From positions 1 through 39,591 of the forward strand of contig JAQURL010000020.1 in assembly GCA_028715625.1 (NCBI GenBank): a stretch of DNA of 39,591 nucleotides. Direction: 5' to 3'. Of the stretch, positions 15,477 through 23,801 are shown piece after piece (position 1 is the first letter of the stretch; the number at the start of each line of letters is the position of its first letter). The stretch comes from Candidatus Margulisiibacteriota bacterium. Lineage in GTDB: Bacteria; Margulisbacteria; Riflemargulisbacteria; GWF2-35-9. Under the pieces are notes generated by a model, which did not search any database, was not told where the DNA came from, and saw only the letters and a list, made by a program, of their open reading frames with translations. Position numbers and translations under genes: made by a program.

Positions 15477-17363
15477 GTGGAATTAATTGTTTTTTTGCTG
15501 TGTTTTCCTTTTGCCGTTTCGTGGTTATTTTTAATATTTAGAAACAACTTTATCCGCAACATATTAGTTCTTGTTTCATCGGCCGTTATCATCGTTGCTT
15601 CTTTATCAATTCTCTTCGTTCATTTTGGCCAGGGACAATATTTTCACGCAGAATTTCCCTGGACAGAACAATTTATTTTTTTTGGCGAGCTGGTAATAAC
15701 AATTATTTTGCTGGGATTAAGCTTAAAGCACAAAAAATATTTTGCTTTGTTATTAGTTATTATTCAGACAGCAATAATTTTCTGGTTTGAGACAAGTTAT
15801 GGCAAGATGGTACACCCCATGTACAATCTCTATATTGATAAATTATCAATAGTTATGGCGCTTATAATTGGAATAATCGGCAGCTTAATCTGCATTTATT
15901 CCATCGGATATATGCAAGAACTGCATGAACATACGGATGATAAATTAAAAGACAAAAGACCGTTATTCTTTTTTATAAATTTTTTGTTTTTAGCGGCAAT
16001 GTTTGGAATTGTTTTTGCAAACAATTTACTGTGGTTTTATTTTTTCTGGGAAATAACAACAGTATCTTCATTTATTTTAATAGGCTATAAAGGCAATGCG
16101 GAATCTATTCGTAACTCCTTTCATGCTCTGACAATCAATCTTTTCGGTGGTATTTTTTTTATTTTCGGAATAATTTATTTATTTTTAAATACCGGCGTTG
16201 TTGAGCTGGACCAAATGCTGATTATGGATAAAACACTGGTCTTGTTGCCGGTAATTTTTTTCTGTATCGCCGGTTTCACAAAGTCAGCGCAACTACCTTT
16301 TTCCAGCTGGCTCTTAGGTGCCATGGTAGCGCCCACTCCTGTATCAGCCTTGTTGCATTCCAGCACGATGGTCAAGGCCGGTGTATTTCTGGTGGTCAAG
16401 ATGGCTCCTTTACTGCTAAACAGTTTTGCGGGCTTAATGGTGGCTTCGGTGGGAGGTCTTACTTTTCTGATTGCTTCTTTAATTGCAATATCACAAAGTG
16501 ACGCCAAGAAAGTGTTGGCTTATTCAACAATTGCCAACCTCGGCCTGGTAATAATGTGCGCCGGAATAGGAACTTATGAAGCCATCTGGGCAGCCGTGCT
16601 GTTGATAATTTTTCACGCAATTGCCAAAGGTTTATTATTCCTGTGCGTTGGTGTAGTAGAACATCGAATCGGCAGCAGAAATATAGAAAACATGGATGGA
16701 CTTATTTTTTATATGCCCAGGGTAAGCTGGATGCTTTTGGTCGGGATGGCCGGTATGTTTCTGGCGCCATTCGGGATGCTTATTAGCAAATGGGCCGTGC
16801 TCAGGGCTGTTGTTGACGCAAATCCCGGTTTATCGGTTATTTTAATATTCGGCGGTTCGGCAACTTTATTTTTTTGGGTAAAATGGATGGGGAAAATATT
16901 AACCGTGTTACAGGAACGGCCTGATAATGAGGCCCAGGTTAAGCTTTCCGAGTGGACCGCTTTATACGTCTTAACCACCCTGACTATAGCTGTTTGTTTT
17001 TTCTTTCCGGTGGTATCACATCAATTTATTGAGCCATATCTGGTTACAATATACGGACATGCGACAACCATGAACCGCGGCAATATAATAATTATGACAA
17101 TTATGATGGGCCTGGTAATCCTTTTTCGTTTCAGTATGCCCAGCAAAAAAGACCGGTTTAAAGTTAAAATTGTTGATGCCTACTTGTCCGGTCTGAACGC
17201 TAATAGTAGCATTCAATATACAGCCCCTATGGGAGTTATAAAAGATGTACAGTTTAAAAACTACTATTTAGGAAAATATTTTGGCGAGCAGCGTTTAAAC
17301 AAACTGGGTATTATTGTGACAAGTATGATACTGGTTATTATGGTGGTGAGTATAGCAGCATGA
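15477..17363 (+). CDS. echA: Ech hydrogenase subunit A (NuoL/Mrp-antiporter-like)
   Basis: This is the large ion-translocating membrane subunit of an energy-converting [NiFe] hydrogenase, homologous to NuoL and MrpA/D. The 628 residues form about 15-16 helices. The antiporter family marks are the TM5 glutamate in FFWEITTVSSF (Glu192), Lys269 in GFTKSAQLPFSSWL, and PTPVSALLHSSTMVK (286-300). It starts at GTG 15477 with AGGA about 7-8 nt upstream. Its stop overlaps the ATG of echB (ATGA), so it heads a six-gene operon in the canonical echABCDEF order. Whether H+ or Na+ is pumped cannot be read from the sequence. It could be mistaken for complex I subunit L, but the catalytic genes downstream are hydrogenase-type. 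Confidence 0.92.
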   Translation: MELIVFLLCFPFAVSWLFLIFRNNFIRNILVLVSSAVIIVASLSILFVHFGQGQYFHAEFPWTEQFIFFGELVITIILLGLSLKHKKYFALLLVIIQTAIIFWFETSYGKMVHPMYNLYIDKLSIVMALIIGIIGSLICIYSIGYMQELHEHTDDKLKDKRPLFFFINFLFLAAMFGIVFANNLLWFYFFWEITTVSSFILIGYKGNAESIRNSFHALTINLFGGIFFIFGIIYLFLNTGVVELDQMLIMDKTLVLLPVIFFCIAGFTKSAQLPFSSWLLGAMVAPTPVSALLHSSTMVKAGVFLVVKMAPLLLNSFAGLMVASVGGLTFLIASLIAISQSDAKKVLAYSTIANLGLVIMCAGIGTYEAIWAAVLLIIFHAIAKGLLFLCVGVVEHRIGSRNIENMDGLIFYMPRVSWMLLVGMAGMFLAPFGMLISKWAVLRAVVDANPGLSVILIFGGSATLFFWVKWMGKILTVLQERPDNEAQVKLSEWTALYVLTTLTIAVCFFFPVVSHQFIEPYLVTIYGHATTMNRGNIIIMTIMMGLVILFRFSMPSKKDRFKVKIVDAYLSGLNANSSIQYTAPMGVIKDVQFKNYYLGKYFGEQRLNKLGIIVTSMILVIMVVSIAA

Positions 17364-18211
17364 ATTTATTAATTATATTTATTATTTATTTGATATTTGC
17401 TCCGGTAATTGGCGGAATCGTGACTGGTGTAGACAGAAAGATTACTGCCAGAATGCAGCGAAGGTACGGACCGCCCATAATGCAGCCCTTTTATGATGTG
17501 TATAAATTGTTTCAAAAAGAAAACATGGTGGTTAGAAGATCACAAAATGTATATATATTTTTTTATTTGCTCTTCATTGTTTTTACCGGTGCGCTATTTT
17601 TTACTGGTGAGGATTTTCTTCTGGTCATTTTTTCTTTAACCTTGGCCGCGATCTTTTTTATTCTGGCCGGATATAAAGGCAGTTCGCCATACAGTTATAT
17701 CGGAGCGGAAAGAGAACTGCTGCAGCTTATGTCTTATGAGCCGATGGTTATTTTAACAGCTGTGGGAATGTATATGGTAACAAAAACATTTTATATAGCA
17801 AATATTATCGCCTTCCCGGAACCGCTGATCATATATTTGCCCGGCATATTCGTTGGTTTCGCGTATGTTCTTACAATTAAATTAAGGAAATCACCCTTTG
17901 ATTTGTCTACATCACATCATGGTCATCAGGAAATTGTGAAGGGGATAACCACTGAGTTTTCAGGTTCAGCCTTGGGCCTTATTGAAATAGCTCACTGGTA
18001 CGAAGTAGCTTTTTTGATAGGTTTTATATATTTATTCTATGCCGTGACTCCGGTTATCGGTATATTATTGGTTCTGGCAGTTTATTTCCTGGAAATTTTT
18101 ATTGACAATGTTTTCGCCCGGTTAAGATGGCAATATACCTTAAGTTCTTCCTGGATAATCGCTATTATTCTGGGGCTTGGCAATATTATTGCCTTAACAA
18201 TTTTTAGATAG
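17360..18211 (+). CDS. echB: Ech hydrogenase subunit B (NuoH-like)
   Basis: The 283-residue membrane protein matches NuoH, HycD and EchB, the subunit that links the peripheral catalytic arm to the membrane arm. The cytoplasmic loop signature is present as ARMQRRYGPPIMQPFYDVYK (RRYGPP at 34-39), and a second conserved loop reads RKSPFDLSTSHHGHQEIVKG, like the NuoH loop with its conserved acidic residues. About eight hydrophobic segments are seen. It overlaps echA by 4 bp (ATGA) and is followed by echC after 14 bp. Length is normal for the family. Confidence 0.93.
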   Translation: MNLLIIFIIYLIFAPVIGGIVTGVDRKITARMQRRYGPPIMQPFYDVYKLFQKENMVVRRSQNVYIFFYLLFIVFTGALFFTGEDFLLVIFSLTLAAIFFILAGYKGSSPYSYIGAERELLQLMSYEPMVILTAVGMYMVTKTFYIANIIAFPEPLIIYLPGIFVGFAYVLTIKLRKSPFDLSTSHHGHQEIVKGITTEFSGSALGLIEIAHWYEVAFLIGFIYLFYAVTPVIGILLVLAVYFLEIFIDNVFARLRWQYTLSSSWIIAIILGLGNIIALTIFR

Positions 18212-18225
18212 AGGTTTTATAAATA

Positions 18226-18675
18226 ATGAAAATGATAAAAAAATCACCATGGGTTATACATTATGACGCGTCAAGTTGTAACGGCTGCGACATAGAAGTG
18301 CTAGCCTGCCTGACACCGATGTATGATATAGAACGTTTCGGTATTATCAATACCGGCAACCCCAAGCATGCTGACATTTTTTTAATAACAGGTTCTGTTA
18401 ATGAGCAAAATAAAGATGTGGTTCTGAATATCTATAACCAGATGCCGGAACCAAAGGTGGTAGTGGCAATTGGAATATGCGCCACATCCGGGGGAATATT
18501 CAGGGAATGTTATAACGTAATCGGTGGACCGGACAAGATAATCCCTGTCGACGTATATGTACCGGGATGCGCTGCCAGGCCGGAATCTATTATTGACGGT
18601 GTAGTTAAAGCGCTTGGTCTCTGGGAAAAAAAGGCTGTTGATTTTAAAAAAAGCAAAAAGAGGAATATAAAATGA
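18226..18675 (+). CDS. echC: Ech hydrogenase subunit C ([NiFe]-hydrogenase small subunit, NuoB-like)
   Basis: This 149-residue cytoplasmic-face subunit holds the proximal [4Fe-4S] cluster that passes electrons to the [NiFe] site. The ligands are visible as SSCNGCDIE (Cys18, Cys21), GICATSGG (Cys85) and VPGCAARPE (Cys115). It has no twin-arginine signal, as expected for group 4 enzymes. AGAGG lies 11 nt before the ATG. The lysine-rich tail overlaps echD by 4 bp (ATGA), so translation is coupled. Confidence 0.94.
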   Translation: MKMIKKSPWVIHYDASSCNGCDIEVLACLTPMYDIERFGIINTGNPKHADIFLITGSVNEQNKDVVLNIYNQMPEPKVVVAIGICATSGGIFRECYNVIGGPDKIIPVDVYVPGCAARPESIIDGVVKALGLWEKKAVDFKKSKKRNIK

Positions 18676-19067
18676 TTGAAGATCAAAAAATGCTGGATAT
18701 AAATTTAACCGATTTAAATACATTGATTCAAACCTGTTTTGATGAACTTTACAGGCTGGTGCAGATCGGTTGTACAAAAACCGGTGAAGGATATGAGGTT
18801 AATTATTCTTTTGATAAAAATTATAAATTTGTGAATTATAAAATCAAACTTAAATCTAATGAAGAAGAAATCCCCAGTATAACCGGAATTTATTGGAATG
18901 CATTTCTTTATGAAAATGAACTGCATGATTTGTTCGGACTGAAAATAAAAGGTATTAATGTGGATTTTCAGGGCAAGCTCTATAAGCTAGCCCAGCCTTT
19001 TCCATTTTCATGTGGTCCTGAGATAAAGATTGTTGAAAAGAAGGAAGAGAAAAAAAATGAGCAATAG
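18672..19067 (+). CDS. echD: Ech hydrogenase subunit D (NuoC-like)
   Basis: This small hydrophilic subunit of 131 residues is related to the NuoC / 30-kDa subunit. The conserved core is GIYWNAFLYENELHDLFGL, which contains the family's E-x-x-D-x-F-G pattern. The N-terminal part is poorly conserved, as is usual for EchD. It overlaps echC by 4 bp and echE by 11 bp. It is thought to be a structural link between the catalytic module and the membrane; no cofactor ligands are seen. Confidence 0.88.
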   Translation: MIEDQKMLDINLTDLNTLIQTCFDELYRLVQIGCTKTGEGYEVNYSFDKNYKFVNYKIKLKSNEEEIPSITGIYWNAFLYENELHDLFGLKIKGINVDFQGKLYKLAQPFPFSCGPEIKIVEKKEEKKNEQ

Positions 19068-20136
19068 AACCGTAGTTCCCTTTGGTCCGCAGCACCCGGT
19101 TCTACCCGAACCTATTCATTTGGACCTGGTACTGGAAGACGAACTGGTTGTTGAGGCCATACCTTCTATAGGCTTTATACACAGAGGCTTGGAAAAGCTT
19201 GTGGAGAAAAAAGATTTTATCGAATTTGTATATGTGGCGGAAAGAATATGCGGTATATGCAGTTTTATTCATGGCCAAACCTATTGTCAGGGCATAGAAG
19301 AACTGATGAAAATACAGGTGCCGGACAGAGCGCTGTTCCTGCGTACAATTTGGGGCGAAATGTCCAGAATACACAGCCATACACTGTGGCTTGGGCTTAT
19401 GGCCGACGCTTTCGGTTTTGAAAGTTTATTCATGCACAGCTGGCGTATCAGAGAAAGACTGCTGGATATCATCGAGGAAACAACCGGAGGCAGAGTTATT
19501 TTCGGCTCCTGCAAAATCGGTGGTGTGAGAAGAGATATAAACAGTGAAGTGCTGCAAAGAATACAAGGCGAGCTGAATCAAATGGAAAAAGAAATGAAAG
19601 AAATTGCCAATGTATTTATAAAGGACAAATCGGTTAAAAACAGATTGGTCGGAATAGGCGTATTAAGCAGGTCCGAAGCATTGATGCTGGGTGCTGTCGG
19701 GCCCATGCTCAGGGCCAGCGGCGTATCTCAAGACATGCGCAAACTTGGCTATGCTGCCTATAAAAATGTAGAATTTGAACCCATAACCAGCGAAGACGGT
19801 GACAGTTACGCAAGATGTGTAGTGCGTATTAAGGAAGTATTTCAATCCTTTGATATTATCAGACAATGCATTCAAAAAATTCCCGCAGGTCCGGTGGATA
19901 TAAAGGTTACCGGCAACCCCAGCGGCGAATTTTTTTCCAGAACAGAACAGCCCAGAGGGGAAGTAGTTTATTACCTAAAGGCTAACGGCACCAAGAACTT
20001 GGAGCGCATGCGTGTTAGAACGCCGACTTTTTCCAATATTCCTTCAATTGTAAAGGTAATTCCCGGCTCACAACTGGCCGATATCCCTGTATTACTGCTG
20101 ACCATTGATCCTTGTATCAGCTGTACGGAAAGGTAA
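19057..20136 (+). CDS. echE: Ech hydrogenase subunit E ([NiFe]-hydrogenase large subunit)
   Basis: This is the catalytic subunit of 359 residues, carrying the [NiFe] centre. The N-terminal nickel motif is RICGIC (63-68, Cys65 and Cys68) and the C-terminal motif is DPCISCTER (351-359, Cys353 and Cys356). All four Ni ligands are therefore present, which separates it from NuoD, where they are lost. The chain stops exactly at the Arg of DPCxxCxxR, so there is no C-terminal extension for an endopeptidase to remove, as has been reported for the CO-linked hydrogenase CooH. The ATG at 19057, with GGAAGAG upstream, is preferred over the TTG at 19030. It reduces protons to H2 with electrons from ferredoxin via EchF and EchC. 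No hyp maturation genes are in the window. Confidence 0.95.
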   Translation: MSNRTVVPFGPQHPVLPEPIHLDLVLEDELVVEAIPSIGFIHRGLEKLVEKKDFIEFVYVAERICGICSFIHGQTYCQGIEELMKIQVPDRALFLRTIWGEMSRIHSHTLWLGLMADAFGFESLFMHSWRIRERLLDIIEETTGGRVIFGSCKIGGVRRDINSEVLQRIQGELNQMEKEMKEIANVFIKDKSVKNRLVGIGVLSRSEALMLGAVGPMLRASGVSQDMRKLGYAAYKNVEFEPITSEDGDSYARCVVRIKEVFQSFDIIRQCIQKIPAGPVDIKVTGNPSGEFFSRTEQPRGEVVYYLKANGTKNLERMRVRTPTFSNIPSIVKVIPGSQLADIPVLLLTIDPCISCTER

Positions 20137-20138
20137 TT

Positions 20139-20453
20139 ATGTCAATTTTTACATTCTGGAAAACAATCCTGAAAAGCTTGATAAGCAAACCCGCCACACT
20201 GATGTATCCATTTATACCCAGAAAGTTTTATCCCAATACCAGAGGAAGCATAAAAAACAAGATAGAAGCCTGTATTTATTGCGGGCTATGCCAGAGAAAA
20301 TGCCCCACAACAGCGATTGTGGTAAGCAAACCGGACAAGAAATGGCAGATAGACATTATGCGTTGCGTAACTTGCAATGCCTGCGTGGATGTGTGTCCTA
20401 CAAAATGCCTGAGCATGGAAAATCAGTACTCAACACCAGTAGCCAAAGAATAA
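20139..20453 (+). CDS. echF: Ech hydrogenase subunit F (2x[4Fe-4S] ferredoxin-like)
   Basis: This is the electron-entry subunit of 104 residues, related to NuoI. Two CxxCxxCxxxC motifs are present: Cys45-48-51-55 in CIYCGLCQRKCP and Cys76-79-82-86 in CVTCNACVDVCP. The basic N-terminus (SLISKPATLMYPFIPRKFYP) matches NuoI/EchF proteins that dock on the complex. The ATG at 20139 follows the echE stop by 2 bp and has AAAGG upstream. It probably accepts electrons from soluble ferredoxin. It ends the ech operon; I see no clear terminator before the converging gene that ends at 20483. Confidence 0.93.
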   Translation: MSIFTFWKTILKSLISKPATLMYPFIPRKFYPNTRGSIKNKIEACIYCGLCQRKCPTTAIVVSKPDKKWQIDIMRCVTCNACVDVCPTKCLSMENQYSTPVAKE

Positions 20454-20482
20454 ATCAAAAAAATTAATCTAAGCCGGACTTT

Positions 20483-20803
20483 TTATAATATCGATAATTT
20501 AAAATAATTATTACTAATTAGGTCTAGCCTTAGTTTTGGAGGATTACCTTTTGGCCAGGGAGCAATATTGTTCTCAATCAACCATTTACCTACTTCTACG
20601 CTTATTAATTCATGACAGGAGTTATTCCAGAATGATTTTTTATTAGTTTTTATCAATACGGTTATGTTATCATTCAACTCAACACGGATATTATCCCAGT
20701 TAGAGTTAAAGTATTTATCCCTATCCTGAATTGCGACTTTTAGCCCATATCCTATTGGGTCAAAAACATTACCATTTCCGCCCTTCCAACATGTTACGAT
20801 CAT
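20483..20803 (-). CDS. Conserved hypothetical protein, 106 aa
   Basis: I do not recognise a named family. The protein is small, soluble and mixed alpha/beta, starts CWKGGNGN and ends with the striking APWPKGNPPKLRLDLI motif. I believe short proteins with an APWPKGNPP-type C-terminus occur scattered across unrelated bacteria, but I cannot check this here. It lies alone, converging on the ech operon and diverging from the radical SAM gene. A perfect TATAAT sits 6 nt before the ATG with no Shine-Dalgarno sequence. The isolated position would fit a mobile accessory gene; no function is inferred. Confidence 0.7.
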   Translation of the reverse strand: MIVTCWKGGNGNVFDPIGYGLKVAIQDRDKYFNSNWDNIRVELNDNITVLIKTNKKSFWNNSCHELISVEVGKWLIENNIAPWPKGNPPKLRLDLISNNYFKLSIL

Positions 20804-20809
20804 AATTGT

Positions 20810-20815
20810 ATTATA
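20810..20815 (-). promoter_or_regulatory. TATAAT -10 box of the 106-aa hypothetical gene
   Basis: A consensus TATAAT on the minus strand ends 6 nt before the ATG at 20803, implying a leaderless transcript. I could not find a good -35 at 16-18 bp. Confidence 0.4.
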
Positions 20816-20904
20816 CTGTTTGTAATCGATTAGTGATACACAAAATATAATTACTTATTTTGAGATTGGCATCATTTAGCATTCTATATTTAAAAGCTAC
20901 AGAC

Positions 20905-20910
20905 TATAAT
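20905..20910 (+). promoter_or_regulatory. TATAAT -10 box of the radical SAM gene
   Basis: A consensus TATAAT ends 8 nt before the ATG at 20919. The intervening bases include AAGG 4 nt before the ATG, but they would mostly lie upstream of the transcription start. The -35 region is weak. Confidence 0.4.
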
Positions 20911-20918
20911 TAAGGTTA

Positions 20919-22457
20919 ATGAAAATCTTGATTGTTTTCCCGCCTTTTGCCAATCCTACCTATATTCCTTATTCGTTACTGGATTTGCGAGGTTATGTAA
21001 AAAAAAGGACCGGGATTAGTGTTGATTTTTTTGACTGGAATATAGCATTATTTCGCAAACATATTCAGGAAAAGGCAGCTGATTTAACAAACCTTGATAA
21101 TTATTACAGGCAAACCGTCGATGTAATAAACAAGTGGTTTTTGCTTCAAAAGGAGCTGCATAGCCAGGTTTTAGCTTATTTACAAAACGAAAACGAGATA
21201 ATAAATCCAGAAATTTTTGAATTTATCAGGGAAACAACTATTGATAGCTATGATTGCGTGGCATTTTCTTTGAATTTTCATCAGCGGGACGAATACAGCC
21301 AGTTTTATATGACAGTGGCTGCTGCGAAAGCGGTTAAATCGTTATTCCCAGAAAAAAAAGTATTGCTGGGAGGAGCGTTGCTGAACCATATAGAACCCCG
21401 GGAACTGCTGAATACTTTTCCTTTTCTGGATATTATTTTTCTCAAAGAAAGCGAGGAAAGTTTTTCCGAGTTTGTTAGCGGCCACCCGTTGGAAAGAATT
21501 CCTAATATTTTTTATCGCAAACAGACTGTTGTTAGAAATCCGGAGAAGAATAATGTTTTGAGAGATTTGGTTTATTTGCCGGATCTATCTCAGCTTAATA
21601 TGAGCAGGTACTTTAATCCCAAACCTGTTATCACCATACAATTTAAACGAGGCTGTCCCTGGCAAAAGTGCACTTTTTGTTCTCAAAACCTGTCTTATTT
21701 CCAATATGAAAAAAAAAAGTCGGCACAGATATTCATTAATAAACTGGAATGTCTAAACAAACAGGGAGTGCGATTTTTTTATTTTTCAGACCAAATGATC
21801 AGTCCGGCAGATGCTAAAGAGATTTGTCAGCTTATAGAAAAGCAAGGACTGAATATAAGGTGGGCAATTATGGCTTTGCCGCAGAAAGGATTTAACAAGG
21901 AATTATTAACAAAAATGAAGAGGGCAGGTTGTGTCTGGATTACCTGGGGCATAGAATCTGCCAGCAGGAGAATATTAAAAACGATGAATAAACCCCTTAA
22001 AATTGAGGTCGCCAGACAAAACATAATAGAAACATATCAGACAGGCATGAAAAACGTTCTGCTGATGATTTACGGCTTTCCCGGAGAAACAGAAGATGAC
22101 CTTCAGCAATCACTGGTGTTTCTGCAGGAGCAGGAGCCTTATTATTATGACAACTCCATGAGCCCGTTTCATTTATGCAAAGGTTCAGAAATATTTAATC
22201 ATCCGGATAATTTTAAAATCAGCATAAAAGAACCTTTGGCTATTTATGAGGATAAAAACGGCGGAATCAATTCCAATATATATTTTTATACTGATAATTC
22301 GGGAATCAGTATAGATTATGAGAAAATTTTACCTGAACCCAGAAGAACCTTTCCCTTCGCCGAGCATATGCTTATTTATTCAGGACAGTCAGACTATTGT
22401 CCAAAAATAATCCCTAATAAGTCATTGCGAGCGAAGCGTGGCAATCTACATGTCTAG
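20919..22457 (+). CDS. B12-binding-domain radical SAM protein
   Basis: The 512-residue protein has an N-terminal Rossmann-like domain of the cobalamin-binding type (MKILIVFPPFANPTYIP at 1-17). No clear DxHxxG cobalamin motif is visible. A radical SAM domain follows. The cluster motif is RGCPWQKCTFC with Cys246, Cys251 and Cys254, the CX4CX2C spacing seen in some B12-type members in place of CX3CX2C. Further radical SAM marks are FYFSDQMI and WGIESASRRILKTMNK. The substrate is unknown and no partner is adjacent; lipid, cofactor or peptide modification are all possible. The last 12 or so codons (SLRAKRGNLHV) come from a palindromic repeat that begins at 22421, so the native C-terminus was probably replaced or extended. 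Confidence 0.85.
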   Translation: MKILIVFPPFANPTYIPYSLLDLRGYVKKRTGISVDFFDWNIALFRKHIQEKAADLTNLDNYYRQTVDVINKWFLLQKELHSQVLAYLQNENEIINPEIFEFIRETTIDSYDCVAFSLNFHQRDEYSQFYMTVAAAKAVKSLFPEKKVLLGGALLNHIEPRELLNTFPFLDIIFLKESEESFSEFVSGHPLERIPNIFYRKQTVVRNPEKNNVLRDLVYLPDLSQLNMSRYFNPKPVITIQFKRGCPWQKCTFCSQNLSYFQYEKKKSAQIFINKLECLNKQGVRFFYFSDQMISPADAKEICQLIEKQGLNIRWAIMALPQKGFNKELLTKMKRAGCVWITWGIESASRRILKTMNKPLKIEVARQNIIETYQTGMKNVLLMIYGFPGETEDDLQQSLVFLQEQEPYYYDNSMSPFHLCKGSEIFNHPDNFKISIKEPLAIYEDKNGGINSNIYFYTDNSGISIDYEKILPEPRRTFPFAEHMLIYSGQSDYCPKIIPNKSLRAKRGNLHV

Positions 22458-22515
22458 ACACGAGGATTGCTTCGTCGTTTACTCCTCGCAATGACAGAAA
22501 AAATATTTTTGGACA
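22398..22515. repeat. MITE-like palindromic repeat with nested inverted repeats
   Basis: An inner pair, GTCATTGCGAG (22421-22431) and CTCGCAATGAC (22485-22495), is a perfect 11-bp inverted repeat of the GTCATTGCGAGCGAAGC class found dispersed in many bacterial genomes. An outer pair, TGTCCAAAAATA (22398-22409) and TATTTTTGGACA (22504-22515), is a perfect 12-bp inverted repeat around it. In the centre TGTCTAGACA (22451-22460) is itself palindromic, flanked by GCAATC/GATTGC. The left arm encodes the end of the radical SAM protein and its stop codon. No other copy is in this window. The outer pair may be the element's true ends or an older terminator stem into whose loop the repeat jumped. The remaining 88 bp to 22603 show nothing further. 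Confidence 0.75.
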
Positions 22516-22603
22516 TTTGCTATCAATTAATCAAATGATTCTATTTTTCAAAGGAAAAACAGGTTTAAAGTGAATTGATTTTAAATTAGTTCAAGGCATG
22601 TCC

Positions 22604-23794
22604 CTAGAGGACTTCAACAAAAATTGTTTTCAAATAACGACCTTCCGGGAAGGATAATTTCTCAGTATGATCAAAAGCCTGCCCCATACAGGCTATAACA
22701 CGAGTATCACGTCCGGCCTTACCGCTGGCCATACGTAGCATGTTTTTAAAATCATCGAGCGTAACACGACCGGAACAAGAGCTGGATGCCAATAAACAGG
22801 AGGTTTTCAGTAGCTCAAAACATTTTTTGTTTAAATCCTCATAGGCCTTGATGGCTTGTTCTACTTTAGCTTTGGATTTGGCAAAAGCAGGTGGGTCACA
22901 AACAATAAAGTCAAAATCTGCAGATTTGTTAAGGCTGTGCAGATAGTCAAAAACATCGGCTTTTATAAATTCATACTTTTTTGAAGCCGGATCGAGTTTG
23001 TTTAGCTTGAAGTTTGCGATGGCCAGCTCCAGAGCGGCTTCTGACGTGTCTACCGAAACAACGGATTCAGCCCCGGCCAGAGCAGCATAGACGCTAAAAG
23101 CTCCTGAATAACAAAAAAGGTTTAACACTTTTCGTTTGCTGCAAATCATGCCGAATTGCAGCCGGGCATCACGCTGATCCAGAAAAAAGCCTGTCTTCTG
23201 GCCACTCAAAACATCAGCCAGAAACGAATAGCCATTTTCCAGAAAGTCCACCGGACTATCTATCTGCCCCAGATGGACCTGAACCGGATAATCTTGAAGG
23301 CCTTCTTCTTTTCTGGCAGAAACATCTGAACGCTCAACAATGGCTGCAGGCCGGAAAGCTTTCTTAATCGAAGAAATTATTAGAGGACGTAAATGTTCCA
23401 TTCCGGCAGTATGTATTTGAAAAACAAAGGTCTGGTCATAGCGATCAATAATGAGGCCCGGAAAACCATCGGCATCGCTATGCACCAAACGGTATCCGTT
23501 GGTTTGCGACGGTAAATATTTCTGCTTCATTTTATCAAGCAAAACCAGCTTGTTAACAAAAAATGTTTCATTAATTTGTTCATCAGCTGTGCTGATAATA
23601 CGTATGCGAATGGAGGTTAGTGGATTATAAGTACCGATTCCCAGAAAGCTGTTATCGGCAGCCATGACCCTTACCAGAACACCGGGTTGTGCTTGAATAT
23701 CGCCGATAAGGGCATTGGAGAACACCCAGGGGTGTCCAGCTCTTATCGGTGTCTCTCTGTGGGCCCTGAGCTTAATAATCGGCATATCAGACAT
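22604..23794 (-). CDS. rlmI: RlmI-like 23S rRNA (cytosine-5) methyltransferase
   Basis: This 396-residue SAM-dependent methyltransferase has the RlmI layout: an N-terminal PUA domain (about 5-80, with HPWVFSNAL), a linker domain, and a C-terminal Rossmann methyltransferase. The SAM-binding motif is VLNLFCYSGAFSVYAA, followed by the acidic VVSVDTS, and the catalytic-loop motif is CDPPAFAKSK. Escherichia coli RlmI methylates C1962 of 23S rRNA, and that is the likely role. The start at 23794 or the in-frame ATG at 23785 are both possible. TATAAT ends 7 nt before 23794 and no Shine-Dalgarno sequence is present. It diverges from pyk across 56 bp. Confidence 0.9.
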   Translation of the reverse strand: MSDMPIIKLRAHRETPIRAGHPWVFSNALIGDIQAQPGVLVRVMAADNSFLGIGTYNPLTSIRIRIISTADEQINETFFVNKLVLLDKMKQKYLPSQTNGYRLVHSDADGFPGLIIDRYDQTFVFQIHTAGMEHLRPLIISSIKKAFRPAAIVERSDVSARKEEGLQDYPVQVHLGQIDSPVDFLENGYSFLADVLSGQKTGFFLDQRDARLQFGMICSKRKVLNLFCYSGAFSVYAALAGAESVVSVDTSEAALELAIANFKLNKLDPASKKYEFIKADVFDYLHSLNKSADFDFIVCDPPAFAKSKAKVEQAIKAYEDLNKKCFELLKTSCLLASSSCSGRVTLDDFKNMLRMASGKAGRDTRVIACMGQAFDHTEKLSFPEGRYLKTIFVEVL

Positions 23795-23801
23795 AAGCGC
23801 T

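Noticed and set aside
15477-20453. Reading the six-gene operon as a partial complex I (nuoL-H-B-C-D-I)
   Set aside because: The large subunit keeps both CxxC nickel motifs (RICGIC and DPCISC) and the order matches echABCDEF, so it is a [NiFe] hydrogenase.
20105-20467. 120-codon ORF overlapping echF in another frame
   Set aside because: The echF frame carries two ferredoxin cysteine motifs; this frame has no recognisable domain.
20823-20832. TAATCGATTA palindrome upstream of the 106-aa gene
   Set aside because: A 10-bp AT-rich palindrome is expected by chance in this sequence, and it does not align with a convincing promoter element.
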